A stretch of 25,318 bases of DNA from a virus. Below are positions 15,307-22,097 of the stretch, piece after piece; the first letter of the stretch is position 1; each line of letters opens with the position of its first letter. The notes under the pieces were generated by a model. That model worked only from the letters and a program-made list of their open reading frames with translations, searched no databases and had not been told where the DNA came from. Position numbers and translations under genes: made by a program. The stretch spans positions 1-25,318 of IMG/VR virus record IMGVR_UViG_3300032093_000771; one strand, written 5' to 3'.

Positions 15307-15315
15307 CATAAATAT
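15307..15315 (-). promoter_or_regulatory. Candidate late-promoter motif ATATTTATG
   Basis: The sense strand reads GGGATATTTATGATAG, 90 bases upstream of the scaffold ATG. It would drive the scaffold and capsid genes as one transcript ending at the terminator at 12221-12247. Confidence 0.5.
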
Positions 15316-15358
15316 CCCTGCCTGTACGGAAAACCTTGATTCTTAGTAAAAAAGTTTT

Positions 15359-15988
15359 TTACTTAATGCAACACACACCGCTTTGGGTGCAAATAATATC
15401 AGAAATAAGTTTATTTATACTACTTTTTCTACCTTCTCCGCCATTTGGGTCGTAAGATTCGTTTAATCCTCCAACCGGTCTTACGTAAGCACCGTACGTA
15501 GATGGAGTTGATACAAAGTCCCAGCAGATTAATTCTAAGTCATCTTCTACCTGAACAAGGCCTTCACCAATTGGTGTTACCGATCCCATAGCACGAGAAG
15601 AAACTCCTACTGTTATATTGTTCATAAACAATTCACGTAAGATATTTCCTGATGGAGTATCTAAAATTTCGAATTCACCCATTAAATTTTTTCCCTCCCA
15701 CCAAAGACGTGTAATGTTATGACAAACGTTCTTGAGGTTGATAACTGAAGATTCAGGGTGATCGAGTTCGCCAAGTGCTCTTCTTTCCTTTATAGGCCCG
15801 TCAATATAGAGTTGAACTTGCTTTGCAAGAGTATCAAAATCGTAAATACGTCTGTTAGCATTAGGTTTGTCGGCAGCCTGTACAAGACCGGCTACAATAA
15901 GAGGTGCTTTAGGATTCATTCTAGCCTCATGTAGCTGTCTAGGTAGAGGCGTGAATGGTAAATATTCTATAAGGACTTGCTTATTCAT
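15359..15988 (-). CDS. Prohead core protease, T4 gp21-like
   Basis: The product is 209 aa (T4 gp21 is 212). This serine protease is packed in the prohead core and cuts capsid, scaffold and internal proteins after L/I-x-E. Seen: VAGLVQAADKPNANRRIYDF (32-51), typical of the family; the catalytic His in GELDHPES (His77); the catalytic Ser in TVGVSSRAMG (Ser130/131); and a following WDFVSTPS strand (156-163). The C-terminal tail ends SGVCCIK with three Cys in the last ten residues, which is odd for this family. Its ATG at 15988 overlaps the stop of the 490-aa gene by 4 bases (ATGA), suggesting coupled translation. An AT-only palindrome spans its stop codon. Confidence 0.93.
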   Translation of the reverse strand: MNKQVLIEYLPFTPLPRQLHEARMNPKAPLIVAGLVQAADKPNANRRIYDFDTLAKQVQLYIDGPIKERRALGELDHPESSVINLKNVCHNITRLWWEGKNLMGEFEILDTPSGNILRELFMNNITVGVSSRAMGSVTPIGEGLVQVEDDLELICWDFVSTPSTYGAYVRPVGGLNESYDPNGGEGRKSSINKLISDIICTQSGVCCIK

Positions 15989-17457
15989 TGTGCTTTTGTA
16001 AATACTTGATTGAACTGTGGATCTTTTATAGCTGGATCATTCTGCTGAAAGGATTGCACTTTACCTGTTTTCTTATCTCTAAATAAGAGCTCTTTTACAG
16101 TCTTCATTAACTTATCCTTAAGACTAGCCTTTTTATCTTCTTTTTTTATAAGAGTGTCGCGCATTTCTTTCTCCTGGTCAGGATCGCCAGCAGCTTGCTG
16201 TCCTACAGGATCTTCGTTTACTTTTTCTTCGTTATTACTCCACTTAACCATTGTACGAGGCTTCATCTCACTAGAAGGAAGCTCCATAGTAGTCTTTTCA
16301 GGCTTGATTTTTGTAAGGACGTTTTTCTGCAGGTCTTCTTTGTGACCATCCTGCCACTGAACTGTAGCTGTATGTCCGTCGAATTCGATTACCGATCCCG
16401 GGGTACCGTCACCTTTTTTTTTATAAACCTCCATCCCCTTGTGAAATTCCTCATGATGAGGGTTCTGGGTAGTCATTTCATCGAGAATATGTTCTTTGAG
16501 TGCCATTACCTTCTCCTTACCGGGGGTAGCAAATGCTTCAAGCTTACCTTTAGGAGTTTGGGTCATGTGTTGAAGACCTTTACCGTTCTTGGCTTTTCTC
16601 TTTTCTTTCTTTTCGAGAGTATCTTGTGTGTTAGGCTTAGCATCTTTAGCTACGACCTTCATCTCGTTAGGCTTATCGGTCAGGTTGTTTTTCTTTACAT
16701 CTTTCATTTCAAGATCCTTATCCATTTCCTTTACAGCCTTAAAGTTTGCAAGCTGTAATTGTTTGTAAGCATCAGGATCTTTTAAAATAGTGTCAACGAC
16801 TTTCTTTCTAGCTTTAACGTAATTCTCGTCAGTAATTTCCGGCATCTTTGCAAGTTCATATTGAATGCCATGATAAACCTGATAGTAGTTCAAATGATCA
16901 ATACCTCTATAGGTATCGTTTTCGGCGTTTGGATTATGACCGTAAACGCCTTCAGGCTTTTTTGCTTCGTTTAATCCCAGTGTTCCAAACCTTACTTGCC
17001 CTTTTTTACGATCTCGACGTATTTTAGGGATGCCTATCTTAATATCTTCAAGAGCATAATGTAGATTTTCCCACCAAGCTTTGTTGGTTAAGTATTTAAT
17101 AGCAATACTTTTATCGATTTTATTTCTTTCGACATACTGTTCTACGAGATTTCTGATCATATCTTCTTCTTCTTCTGGATCAGGAGAACCGTTTTGAACA
17201 GTGAAATTATACATTGCATGATCAAGATCATGTGATATTTCCTGGGCAACTGTATAAGGAGCAAGTTTTCTAATTGATTCTGCAGTGTTTGTATTTTCAC
17301 TTAAAATACGCTTACCTTTTAGGATTCTTACAGAATCATCGAAAGACGTAGTAGGTGATACGTGTTGGGGAAATTGCATACGTACATTACGCATGAAATT
17401 ACTTTTGGACATTTTACCCTCTAACAGGTCTTGGTATTGAGCTTGAATATTCTTCAT
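15985..17457 (-). CDS. Highly charged protein of unknown function, probable head/core component (490 aa)
   Basis: I do not recognise a named family. The N-terminus has AQYQDLLEGKMSKSNFMRNVR (6-26) followed by HVSPTTSFDDSVRILKGK (32-49), a pattern I associate with late-region proteins of large aquatic phages; LLE at 11-13 is a possible protease site. A helical region with paired aromatics (KAWWENLHYALEDI, 126-139) precedes a long Lys/Glu-rich, low-complexity part (about 210-335). Residues about 340-386 read like a small SH3/KOW-type barrel (GSVIEFDGHTATVQWQDGHKEDL). The C-terminus is again charged. It lies directly before the protease gene with a 4-base overlap, and where T4 keeps core genes 67/68. 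A core or internal-protein role is inferred. ATG at 17457 is only 5 bases from a TATTTAT motif. Confidence 0.75.
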   Translation of the reverse strand: MKNIQAQYQDLLEGKMSKSNFMRNVRMQFPQHVSPTTSFDDSVRILKGKRILSENTNTAESIRKLAPYTVAQEISHDLDHAMYNFTVQNGSPDPEEEEDMIRNLVEQYVERNKIDKSIAIKYLTNKAWWENLHYALEDIKIGIPKIRRDRKKGQVRFGTLGLNEAKKPEGVYGHNPNAENDTYRGIDHLNYYQVYHGIQYELAKMPEITDENYVKARKKVVDTILKDPDAYKQLQLANFKAVKEMDKDLEMKDVKKNNLTDKPNEMKVVAKDAKPNTQDTLEKKEKRKAKNGKGLQHMTQTPKGKLEAFATPGKEKVMALKEHILDEMTTQNPHHEEFHKGMEVYKKKGDGTPGSVIEFDGHTATVQWQDGHKEDLQKNVLTKIKPEKTTMELPSSEMKPRTMVKWSNNEEKVNEDPVGQQAAGDPDQEKEMRDTLIKKEDKKASLKDKLMKTVKELLFRDKKTGKVQSFQQNDPAIKDPQFNQVFTKAQ

Positions 17458-17460
17458 AGT

Positions 17461-17469
17461 AATAAATAT
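17461..17469 (-). promoter_or_regulatory. Candidate late-promoter motif ATATTTATT
   Basis: The sense strand reads AAGATATTTATTACTATG, only 5 bases from the ATG at 17457. If it is a promoter, the transcript of the 490-aa gene is nearly leaderless; otherwise translation starts further inside. Confidence 0.42.
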
Positions 17470-17471
17470 CT

Positions 17472-17603
17472 TTAGGGTCTCCTTCCTTGCCCGCGGTATT
17501 TCTTAGGCCGCGGACTATGTTTGTTGAAACTCTTTTGTGCAGAACCTGTTTTTCTTTTTCCGAAAGTGATCTTTCTAGATTCACCGCCTTTTCCTTTTGC
17601 CAT
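17472..17603 (-). CDS. Very small, very basic protein (43 aa)
   Basis: This frame falls under usual length cut-offs. It opens with ATG at 17603 (MAKGKGGESRKITFGKRKTG) and ends ...YRGQGRRP with TAA at 17472. It contains 15 Lys/Arg and a single Glu in 43 residues, no hydrophobic segment, and Gly/Pro turns, so it is probably unfolded until it binds nucleic acid or an acidic partner. It fits tightly in the operon: 10 bases after the stop of the 118-aa gene and 14 bases before the next ATG, and it fills an otherwise empty gap. The pattern TFGKRKTGSAQKSFNKH is one I associate with small basic proteins of large phages. Plausible roles are DNA condensation in the head or binding the acidic scaffold; both are inference. 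Confidence 0.72.
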   Translation of the reverse strand: MAKGKGGESRKITFGKRKTGSAQKSFNKHSPRPKKYRGQGRRP

Positions 17604-17613
17604 ATACTTTATT

Positions 17614-17970
17614 TTAATTTCTTATCAATTCTAATTCATCTTCAGGCCACCAGAACATATAATCTCCATCTTCTTCCGTATTTACAGGTTCAATTAAATA
17701 CCAAGGATTAAACATATTTTCCTCCTCTAAATTATACTCTGTATTTTTCATTATATATTCCGGATCGTTTGGGTCTTCTTCAACTGCTTTCCAGCTAGGT
17801 CTTCTATCTAGTATTTTATGTACAATATTCTCCCCGTAAGATTCTACTGTTTGACCTATTTTGAATTTATAATCAACTTGAAGATTTCCTTGATCGTCTA
17901 CACTCATATCTTCATTGATGATGCCAGCAAGCTTCTGTATTCTTTTTATTTCGTCTAGTCGCTGTTTCAT
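17614..17970 (-). CDS. Small protein with candidate capsid-targeting N-terminus (118 aa)
   Basis: The start MKQRLDEIKRIQKLAGIINE shares its first 20 residues, position for position, with the 119-aa and 126-aa proteins of this window and ends in I-N-E, a fit to the L/I-x-E cut site of gp21-type proteases. The rest looks like a small beta-barrel: DYKFKIGQTVESYGENIVHKI (33-53), then FNPWYLIEPV and DYMFWWPEDELELI near the end, with several Trp. The body does not resemble the bodies of the other two proteins, so the N-terminus behaves like a portable tag. It sits in the head-gene operon between portal and protease genes. ATG at 17970 follows AAATTTAAA. Packaging into the head is an inference; the body's function is unknown. 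Confidence 0.72.
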   Translation of the reverse strand: MKQRLDEIKRIQKLAGIINEDMSVDDQGNLQVDYKFKIGQTVESYGENIVHKILDRRPSWKAVEEDPNDPEYIMKNTEYNLEEENMFNPWYLIEPVNTEEDGDYMFWWPEDELELIRN

Positions 17971-17987
17971 TTTAAATTTAGATAGAT

Positions 17988-18347
17988 TTACATCTGTTTC
18001 TGATTGCTATTTTCTTTATAGTCTCTAATATTATCAGCAATATCATCAAGTTCCCCTACACGATAGTTGAATAAGAGTCTTTTTAGTTTAGGGTACGGAG
18101 TATCTTTTATTTCATCATCAAAACTCTTAATAGCCTGTAATAGATCGTTGTACTCACTAGATTTTTTACCAGTTTCAGTCCATCGCATGATATCATCGTA
18201 ATGTTTTAATAATATATCTCTATTAACAACAATATATTTAACAAATTTTTCTTTATTATCATCAATATCAAAACTCATGCCTTCATTTTCTTTTAAAATG
18301 CCAGCTATACGCTGCATTCTTTTTATTTCGTTAAGCTGTAATTTCAT
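17988..18347 (-). CDS. Small helical protein with candidate capsid-targeting N-terminus (119 aa)
   Basis: The N-terminus MKLQLNEIKRMQRIAGILKE is the best example of the shared tag; L-K-E at 18-20 fits the gp21-type cut site. The body is helical and charged (KEKFVKYIVVNRDILLKHYD, then SSEYNDLLQAIKSFDDEI and VGELDDIADNIRDYKENS), without Cys or membrane segments. Its ATG overlaps the stop of the 299-aa gene by 4 bases (ATGA), and the next gene starts 17 bases after its stop, so it is in the same operon as the core-region genes. I do not recognise the body. An internal head protein is the favoured guess; a plain unknown cytoplasmic protein remains possible. Confidence 0.72.
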   Translation of the reverse strand: MKLQLNEIKRMQRIAGILKENEGMSFDIDDNKEKFVKYIVVNRDILLKHYDDIMRWTETGKKSSEYNDLLQAIKSFDDEIKDTPYPKLKRLLFNYRVGELDDIADNIRDYKENSNQKQM

Positions 18348-19243
18348 TTTAAATCTCTAGTTTTTGTATATACTTCTACTACTTTAGAATTGATTTTTTC
18401 GAAGATCTTTTTAGTGTTATGCTTGTATTCGAGAGTATTTTCACCCTCAGATAACTCAGTTCTCATTTGCTGAGCGAATTCTACGAGCTTGGATACTTCT
18501 TCTAGTTTCTTATGAATCATTTTTACTGCTTCGTGCATTTGCTCGTCCTTTGATCTAACGGCTGTCTGTTTTTTGAACTGAGAATAAGCTCGTGATTCGT
18601 TGATATATTCCCGAAGGGCTTCACCATATCCGGCAGTACAAGTTTCCAGGTCCTGCGGGTTAACGATTAATCCTTGCTCATAGCAACCTTTCATGTACTC
18701 TACGTAATCGTTTCCGTAGCCGTAATGTTTGGCTAGTTTTAGCACGTACTCTTTTACTTGATCCCAGGCAGGAGTTTGCCCTTCTTTCCAGAGCATCTTA
18801 ACCTGTACTCCTTTAATATTTTTTCCAGCCTCTTCTGCACTTGGTGCTTTAGTAAAACCAAAATTTTTATATGCAGTTAAATTTTTAGTTCCCTGTTTAT
18901 TAGTTTTCGCAGGATTTCCAGCAAGACGAGGGGCATCTTCTCTTACCTTCTTCTTTCGTGTACCGGCAGCATATTGCTCTCCCGTTCCGGGTGTAAATGT
19001 GGCTCCAGCTGTTGATCCGCCTCCTGTTGTACTACCTCCGCCTCCTGCAGGTGCTGCAGCAGCGCCGTCTTCGTCTAGTTTGAAGCCCTTAATAATGTCT
19101 TGTACCATTGCTAATGCCTCAATCCGGGTTAAACCGAAAGACATAGCCTTTTCGATCATAGCCTCGATATCAAAAGGTAGTTCTTCGTGAGATAAATCGT
19201 CGAGATCTTCAAGTAAAAACTGTGTAGCGAATTGATTATTCAT
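18344..19243 (-). CDS. Unknown probable head/core protein with a GATFTPG motif (299 aa)
   Basis: The N-terminal region (1-58) is acidic and helical (MNNQFATQFLLEDLDDLSHE, then MIEKAMSFGLTRIEALAMVQDIIKGF); LLE at 10-12 is a possible protease site. A Gly/Ala/Ser/Thr linker (61-79) leads into AGATFTPGTGEQYA (79-92), nearly the same as a motif in the capsid protein's mature N-arm, and then a basic patch (TRKKKVRED). The middle has QVKMLWKEGQTPAWDQVKEYVLKLAKHYGYGNDYVEYMKGCYEQGL (about 147-192). The C-terminal third is long helices, probably coiled coil. It overlaps the preceding gene by 1 base (TAATG). I know no function for it; the shared motif and position suggest a head interior or shell-binding protein. 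Confidence 0.75.
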   Translation of the reverse strand: MNNQFATQFLLEDLDDLSHEELPFDIEAMIEKAMSFGLTRIEALAMVQDIIKGFKLDEDGAAAAPAGGGGSTTGGGSTAGATFTPGTGEQYAAGTRKKKVREDAPRLAGNPAKTNKQGTKNLTAYKNFGFTKAPSAEEAGKNIKGVQVKMLWKEGQTPAWDQVKEYVLKLAKHYGYGNDYVEYMKGCYEQGLIVNPQDLETCTAGYGEALREYINESRAYSQFKKQTAVRSKDEQMHEAVKMIHKKLEEVSKLVEFAQQMRTELSEGENTLEYKHNTKKIFEKINSKVVEVYTKTRDLK

Positions 19244-20094
19244 TATTTGACGGCTTTGAGCTCACTGATCAATTGATAGTACTGCATTAAGCCAATCAAT
19301 ACCTCGTCCTTTATAGAATCATTTGGACCGAGGGGCTTAATAAAATTCAAAACCTCATTTAATTTAATTTTAAGAACCTTATCTCCGACGTTAGACTTTA
19401 AGTCTACGAGCTCGCTTTTAACCTCGAGTAGTTTTGTATTGAGATAGGTTCTTAGTCTCTTAGTATCAGAGACGTTGTTAATATATTCTTTTAATAAATC
19501 CTTTTGCTCTGGGGAGAGACTTGAGTATTTGTCGTTAAACTTTTCAACCAATATCTTATAGGCAAGAATTCTGATCTCCTTGTCCTCTTTCATAAATTCT
19601 TCTACTACTTTAGAGGCGACTTTCTTTTCAGTTAAAGACTCTTTAGTAATGTGCTCAAGGAGAGTGAGCTTATTTGTAACAATCTGTTTAGTATCAGAGA
19701 ACTTTTTAGTAAGTTGATTCTCAATAAGTGTATATACCGAAGCATAGATCTTATAATTGTTTATTTTGGCCTTAAAAAAATCATCTAAATCGTAATGTTT
19801 TTTTACTTCCCTAATAAGATTATACTTTTCTCTATCTAATTTGACTCTATCAAGCTTTTTTGCTTGCTCAACAATAGTGTTTATTAAAATTTCAGCTTTA
19901 GATTCTGTTAGTTTTGGTGCACTAGCTACAGTATTGTACAGGCTATATTCTTTACCTAACTCCGTGTTTGTGAAGTATTTCTTGAAAATTTTAACGGCTT
20001 TAGTATCCTTGTTAGACATTAAATCTGCTGTAGACTGACGTACTAAAAGCTCAAATAAAATACCGGTATTCTTGTATTTGCTATGTTTTATCAT
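19243..20094 (-). CDS. Helical protein of unknown function next to the portal gene (283 aa)
   Basis: The product starts MIKHSKYKNTGILFELLVRQ, a start I associate with late-region proteins of large aquatic phages, but I cannot name a function. It is almost entirely Lys/Leu/Glu-rich helix, with segments such as KAEILINTIVEQAKKLDRVK (about 68-87), KHYDLDDFFKAKINNYKIYASVYTLIENQL and LSPEQKDLLKEYINNVSDTKRL, and no Cys, Trp or membrane segment. It is encoded directly after the portal gene (32-base gap) and joined to the 299-aa gene by a TAATG overlap. In T4 the corresponding place is held by prohead core genes 67 and 68; this protein is much larger, so it may be a functional substitute, not a homologue. 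Confidence 0.75.
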   Translation of the reverse strand: MIKHSKYKNTGILFELLVRQSTADLMSNKDTKAVKIFKKYFTNTELGKEYSLYNTVASAPKLTESKAEILINTIVEQAKKLDRVKLDREKYNLIREVKKHYDLDDFFKAKINNYKIYASVYTLIENQLTKKFSDTKQIVTNKLTLLEHITKESLTEKKVASKVVEEFMKEDKEIRILAYKILVEKFNDKYSSLSPEQKDLLKEYINNVSDTKRLRTYLNTKLLEVKSELVDLKSNVGDKVLKIKLNEVLNFIKPLGPNDSIKDEVLIGLMQYYQLISELKAVK

Positions 20095-20110
20095 CGATGA
20101 TAAGCTTACT

Positions 20111-20119
20111 AATAAATAT
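20111..20119 (-). promoter_or_regulatory. Candidate late-promoter motif ATATTTATT
   Basis: The sense strand reads TCGATATTTATTAGTAAG, 18 bases before the ATG at 20094, in the 32-base gap after the portal gene. Confidence 0.5.
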
Positions 20120-20126
20120 CGACGTA

Positions 20127-22082
20127 TCAGATTAAATCTGAATCAGGTCTAATGCGTGATTCGTCGAGCAATTCACTGGTTTTATCGTTTTCGTAAATGT
20201 TAACTCTCTTATTTTTCTTGAAAGATTCTAATGCAGCCTTATTAGTTAAGTAAGCGGCTACAGTAGTATTCTTATTTTCTCTTAATGATAACGGACTGCC
20301 GCCGGTAAACTTGGCTCTTAGCCCGTCTTCACCAGAATTTGATTTAGATTTCAAATCGTAAACACCCATTCTATCTCTACCTAGAGGATCGTCTGAGGTG
20401 TTAATTAAAGATACTTTATTTGCAGGGCGTCCTGGTAGCTTAACAGGTTCTCCAGGATTCGTTTCGTCGTAACCCTGCGGAACGTTTTGACCAGATAGAG
20501 GTGCTGTTCCATATCCGCCATACATAGAAGCGATTTGATGGGGTGTACCGTATGCTTGTCCGCTTTCTGCAGGATCGTTACCCTCCTCTTCGATTTGTTT
20601 TATACGGAACATTCTCTTCTTATCCTCAATTATTAAGTCACGGTATTCATCAAACTCTTCTTCAGAGAAGTGGAATAGTTTATCGTAAATCCAGTCCGTC
20701 GGTAAGAAGCTTGCTTCCATCATTTGTGAGGCAAGGTCCATTTTCTCCTTCATAAGTGCAATTCTCTCTTGCTCGTAAATAATAGAAGGAGTAGTGAGTG
20801 TTAAATCGAAATTAGTTAACGACTCATCATCGTATCCGTGGGCATAAAGATGAACGAGAGCGATCTTAGTTAACTCAGAAAGAACAATACGTTGGATTCT
20901 TTCAATAGTACGTGCAAAGCGAATATCTTCTGCAGCCAATGTTGCTTTACCTGTTAAATCCTTTTCATATCCAAGGAATGCTTTAGGTATCTTGAGTGCT
21001 GCAAATAATTTATTAAGTAAGTAGTTAATATCTTCTATACCGTTATACTCGAGAGGTGGTGCATTATCAATACGTGTAGAAGAATCGTTACCGCGTACAG
21101 GAATAAAGAAGTCTTCAAGCATGTTCTGAACGTTATAGTTCAGATTATATTGACCTGTTCTTTGATCAACAAGTGGAGTTTTCTTCATCTTGTTAATCAT
21201 ACGTTGCATGTAGTTCTCAACCTCATTTGGAGGAATGGCTCCAACGTTTACATAGAAGATACGGCGCTGTGGTGCACGTGTAAGACGATGAATCATCATC
21301 GCATCCTCCATTAATACATACTGCTTGTAAAGCCTACGTCCTGGCTCTAAATATGAACGTCCGTAAGGTAGGTAGTTAACATCACCAATTAGTCTCAGGT
21401 GTGCCATTTCATAATTATAGAACGTAATACCTAAGTCGGTGTTCTGATATGAGGTAGAATAACCTGCAGTAGCACCTAGTGCAGCAGTTGGATCATACTT
21501 AAAGATTACCTCTGATGGATTAGACGGGTTTGTGCCTTCAAGGCGTACAATATTGTAAGCAGAGAATGGAATTACATTATAAACTCCGTATTTCTCGGCG
21601 ACCTCTAGCTTAAGGAAAAAATCACCATACTTACACATATTTCTAATCCAGAACCACAAATTAAACTCAATGTTGAGTATGTCATAGAAAAGGCTGTAAA
21701 GTATCTTTTGAATGTTTTCATCTGATGAACGGATTTGAATTACGTCTCCTTGTGCGTTTTTTAAAGTACATTCGTCGGCAATAATATCTAATGCAGAAGC
21801 AATAATAGGATCAGTATCCATAGCCTCATAGTCGGCGTAAATCTGTACTCTCGCACTCTGATAGTTTTGTGAAAGGTTTAAATTCACCCCATAAGAGGTA
21901 GAGGTAGTATAAATACGGTTAAAACGGTCGACTAGGGCGTTAGTTTGAAGTACGCCATCGACTTGGATCTGATTTACATCGACAGTTCTTAACGTTCCTC
22001 CATCGTTTCTGATGATAACATCAGTGGAAAACAAGCGTTTAAGTGTCGAAAATAGGTTCCTTTGTGGTTGCTGATCTGCCAT
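20127..22082 (-). CDS. Portal vertex protein, T4 gp20-like
   Basis: The product is 651 aa (T4 gp20 is 524). The portal is a dodecamer at one head vertex; it starts prohead assembly, docks the terminase and conducts DNA. Supporting segments: ARVQIYADYEAMDTDPIIASALDIIADECT (about 79-108), typical of the gp20 start region; FWIRNMCKYGDFFLKLEVAE; PYGRSYLEPGRRLYKQ; EDAMMIHRLTRAPQRRIFYVNVG, the family's strongest signature; KTPLVDQRTGQYN; MLEDFFIPVRG; and LFAALKIPKAFLGYEKDLTGKATLAAEDIRFARTIERIQ. The extra length is mainly a polar Gly/Pro-rich C-terminus (after about 520). The ATG at 22082 lies 15 bases after the terminase stop and 6 bases from a TATTTAT motif. T4's tail sheath and tube genes, which lie between 17 and 20, are absent here. 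Confidence 0.92.
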   Translation of the reverse strand: MADQQPQRNLFSTLKRLFSTDVIIRNDGGTLRTVDVNQIQVDGVLQTNALVDRFNRIYTTSTSYGVNLNLSQNYQSARVQIYADYEAMDTDPIIASALDIIADECTLKNAQGDVIQIRSSDENIQKILYSLFYDILNIEFNLWFWIRNMCKYGDFFLKLEVAEKYGVYNVIPFSAYNIVRLEGTNPSNPSEVIFKYDPTAALGATAGYSTSYQNTDLGITFYNYEMAHLRLIGDVNYLPYGRSYLEPGRRLYKQYVLMEDAMMIHRLTRAPQRRIFYVNVGAIPPNEVENYMQRMINKMKKTPLVDQRTGQYNLNYNVQNMLEDFFIPVRGNDSSTRIDNAPPLEYNGIEDINYLLNKLFAALKIPKAFLGYEKDLTGKATLAAEDIRFARTIERIQRIVLSELTKIALVHLYAHGYDDESLTNFDLTLTTPSIIYEQERIALMKEKMDLASQMMEASFLPTDWIYDKLFHFSEEEFDEYRDLIIEDKKRMFRIKQIEEEGNDPAESGQAYGTPHQIASMYGGYGTAPLSGQNVPQGYDETNPGEPVKLPGRPANKVSLINTSDDPLGRDRMGVYDLKSKSNSGEDGLRAKFTGGSPLSLRENKNTTVAAYLTNKAALESFKKNKRVNIYENDKTSELLDESRIRPDSDLI

Positions 22083-22086
22083 ATCT

Positions 22087-22095
22087 AATAAATAT
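22087..22095 (-). promoter_or_regulatory. Candidate late-promoter motif ATATTTATT
   Basis: The sense strand reads AAGATATTTATTAGATATG, directly after the terminase stop and 6 bases before the portal ATG at 22082. As at 17461, the transcript would be almost leaderless. Confidence 0.42.
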
Positions 22096-22097
22096 CT

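Noticed and set aside
15345-15363. Perfect palindrome AGTAAAAAAGTTTTTTACT over the protease stop
   Set aside because: It is all A/T except at its ends and centre, with almost no room for a loop, so it would be a poor terminator stem.
16195-16758. Plus-strand open frame of 187 codons opposite the 490-aa gene
   Set aside because: Phe/Leu/Ser-rich product typical of the antisense of Lys/Glu-rich coding sequence; the 4-base overlap with the protease gene supports the minus-strand frame.
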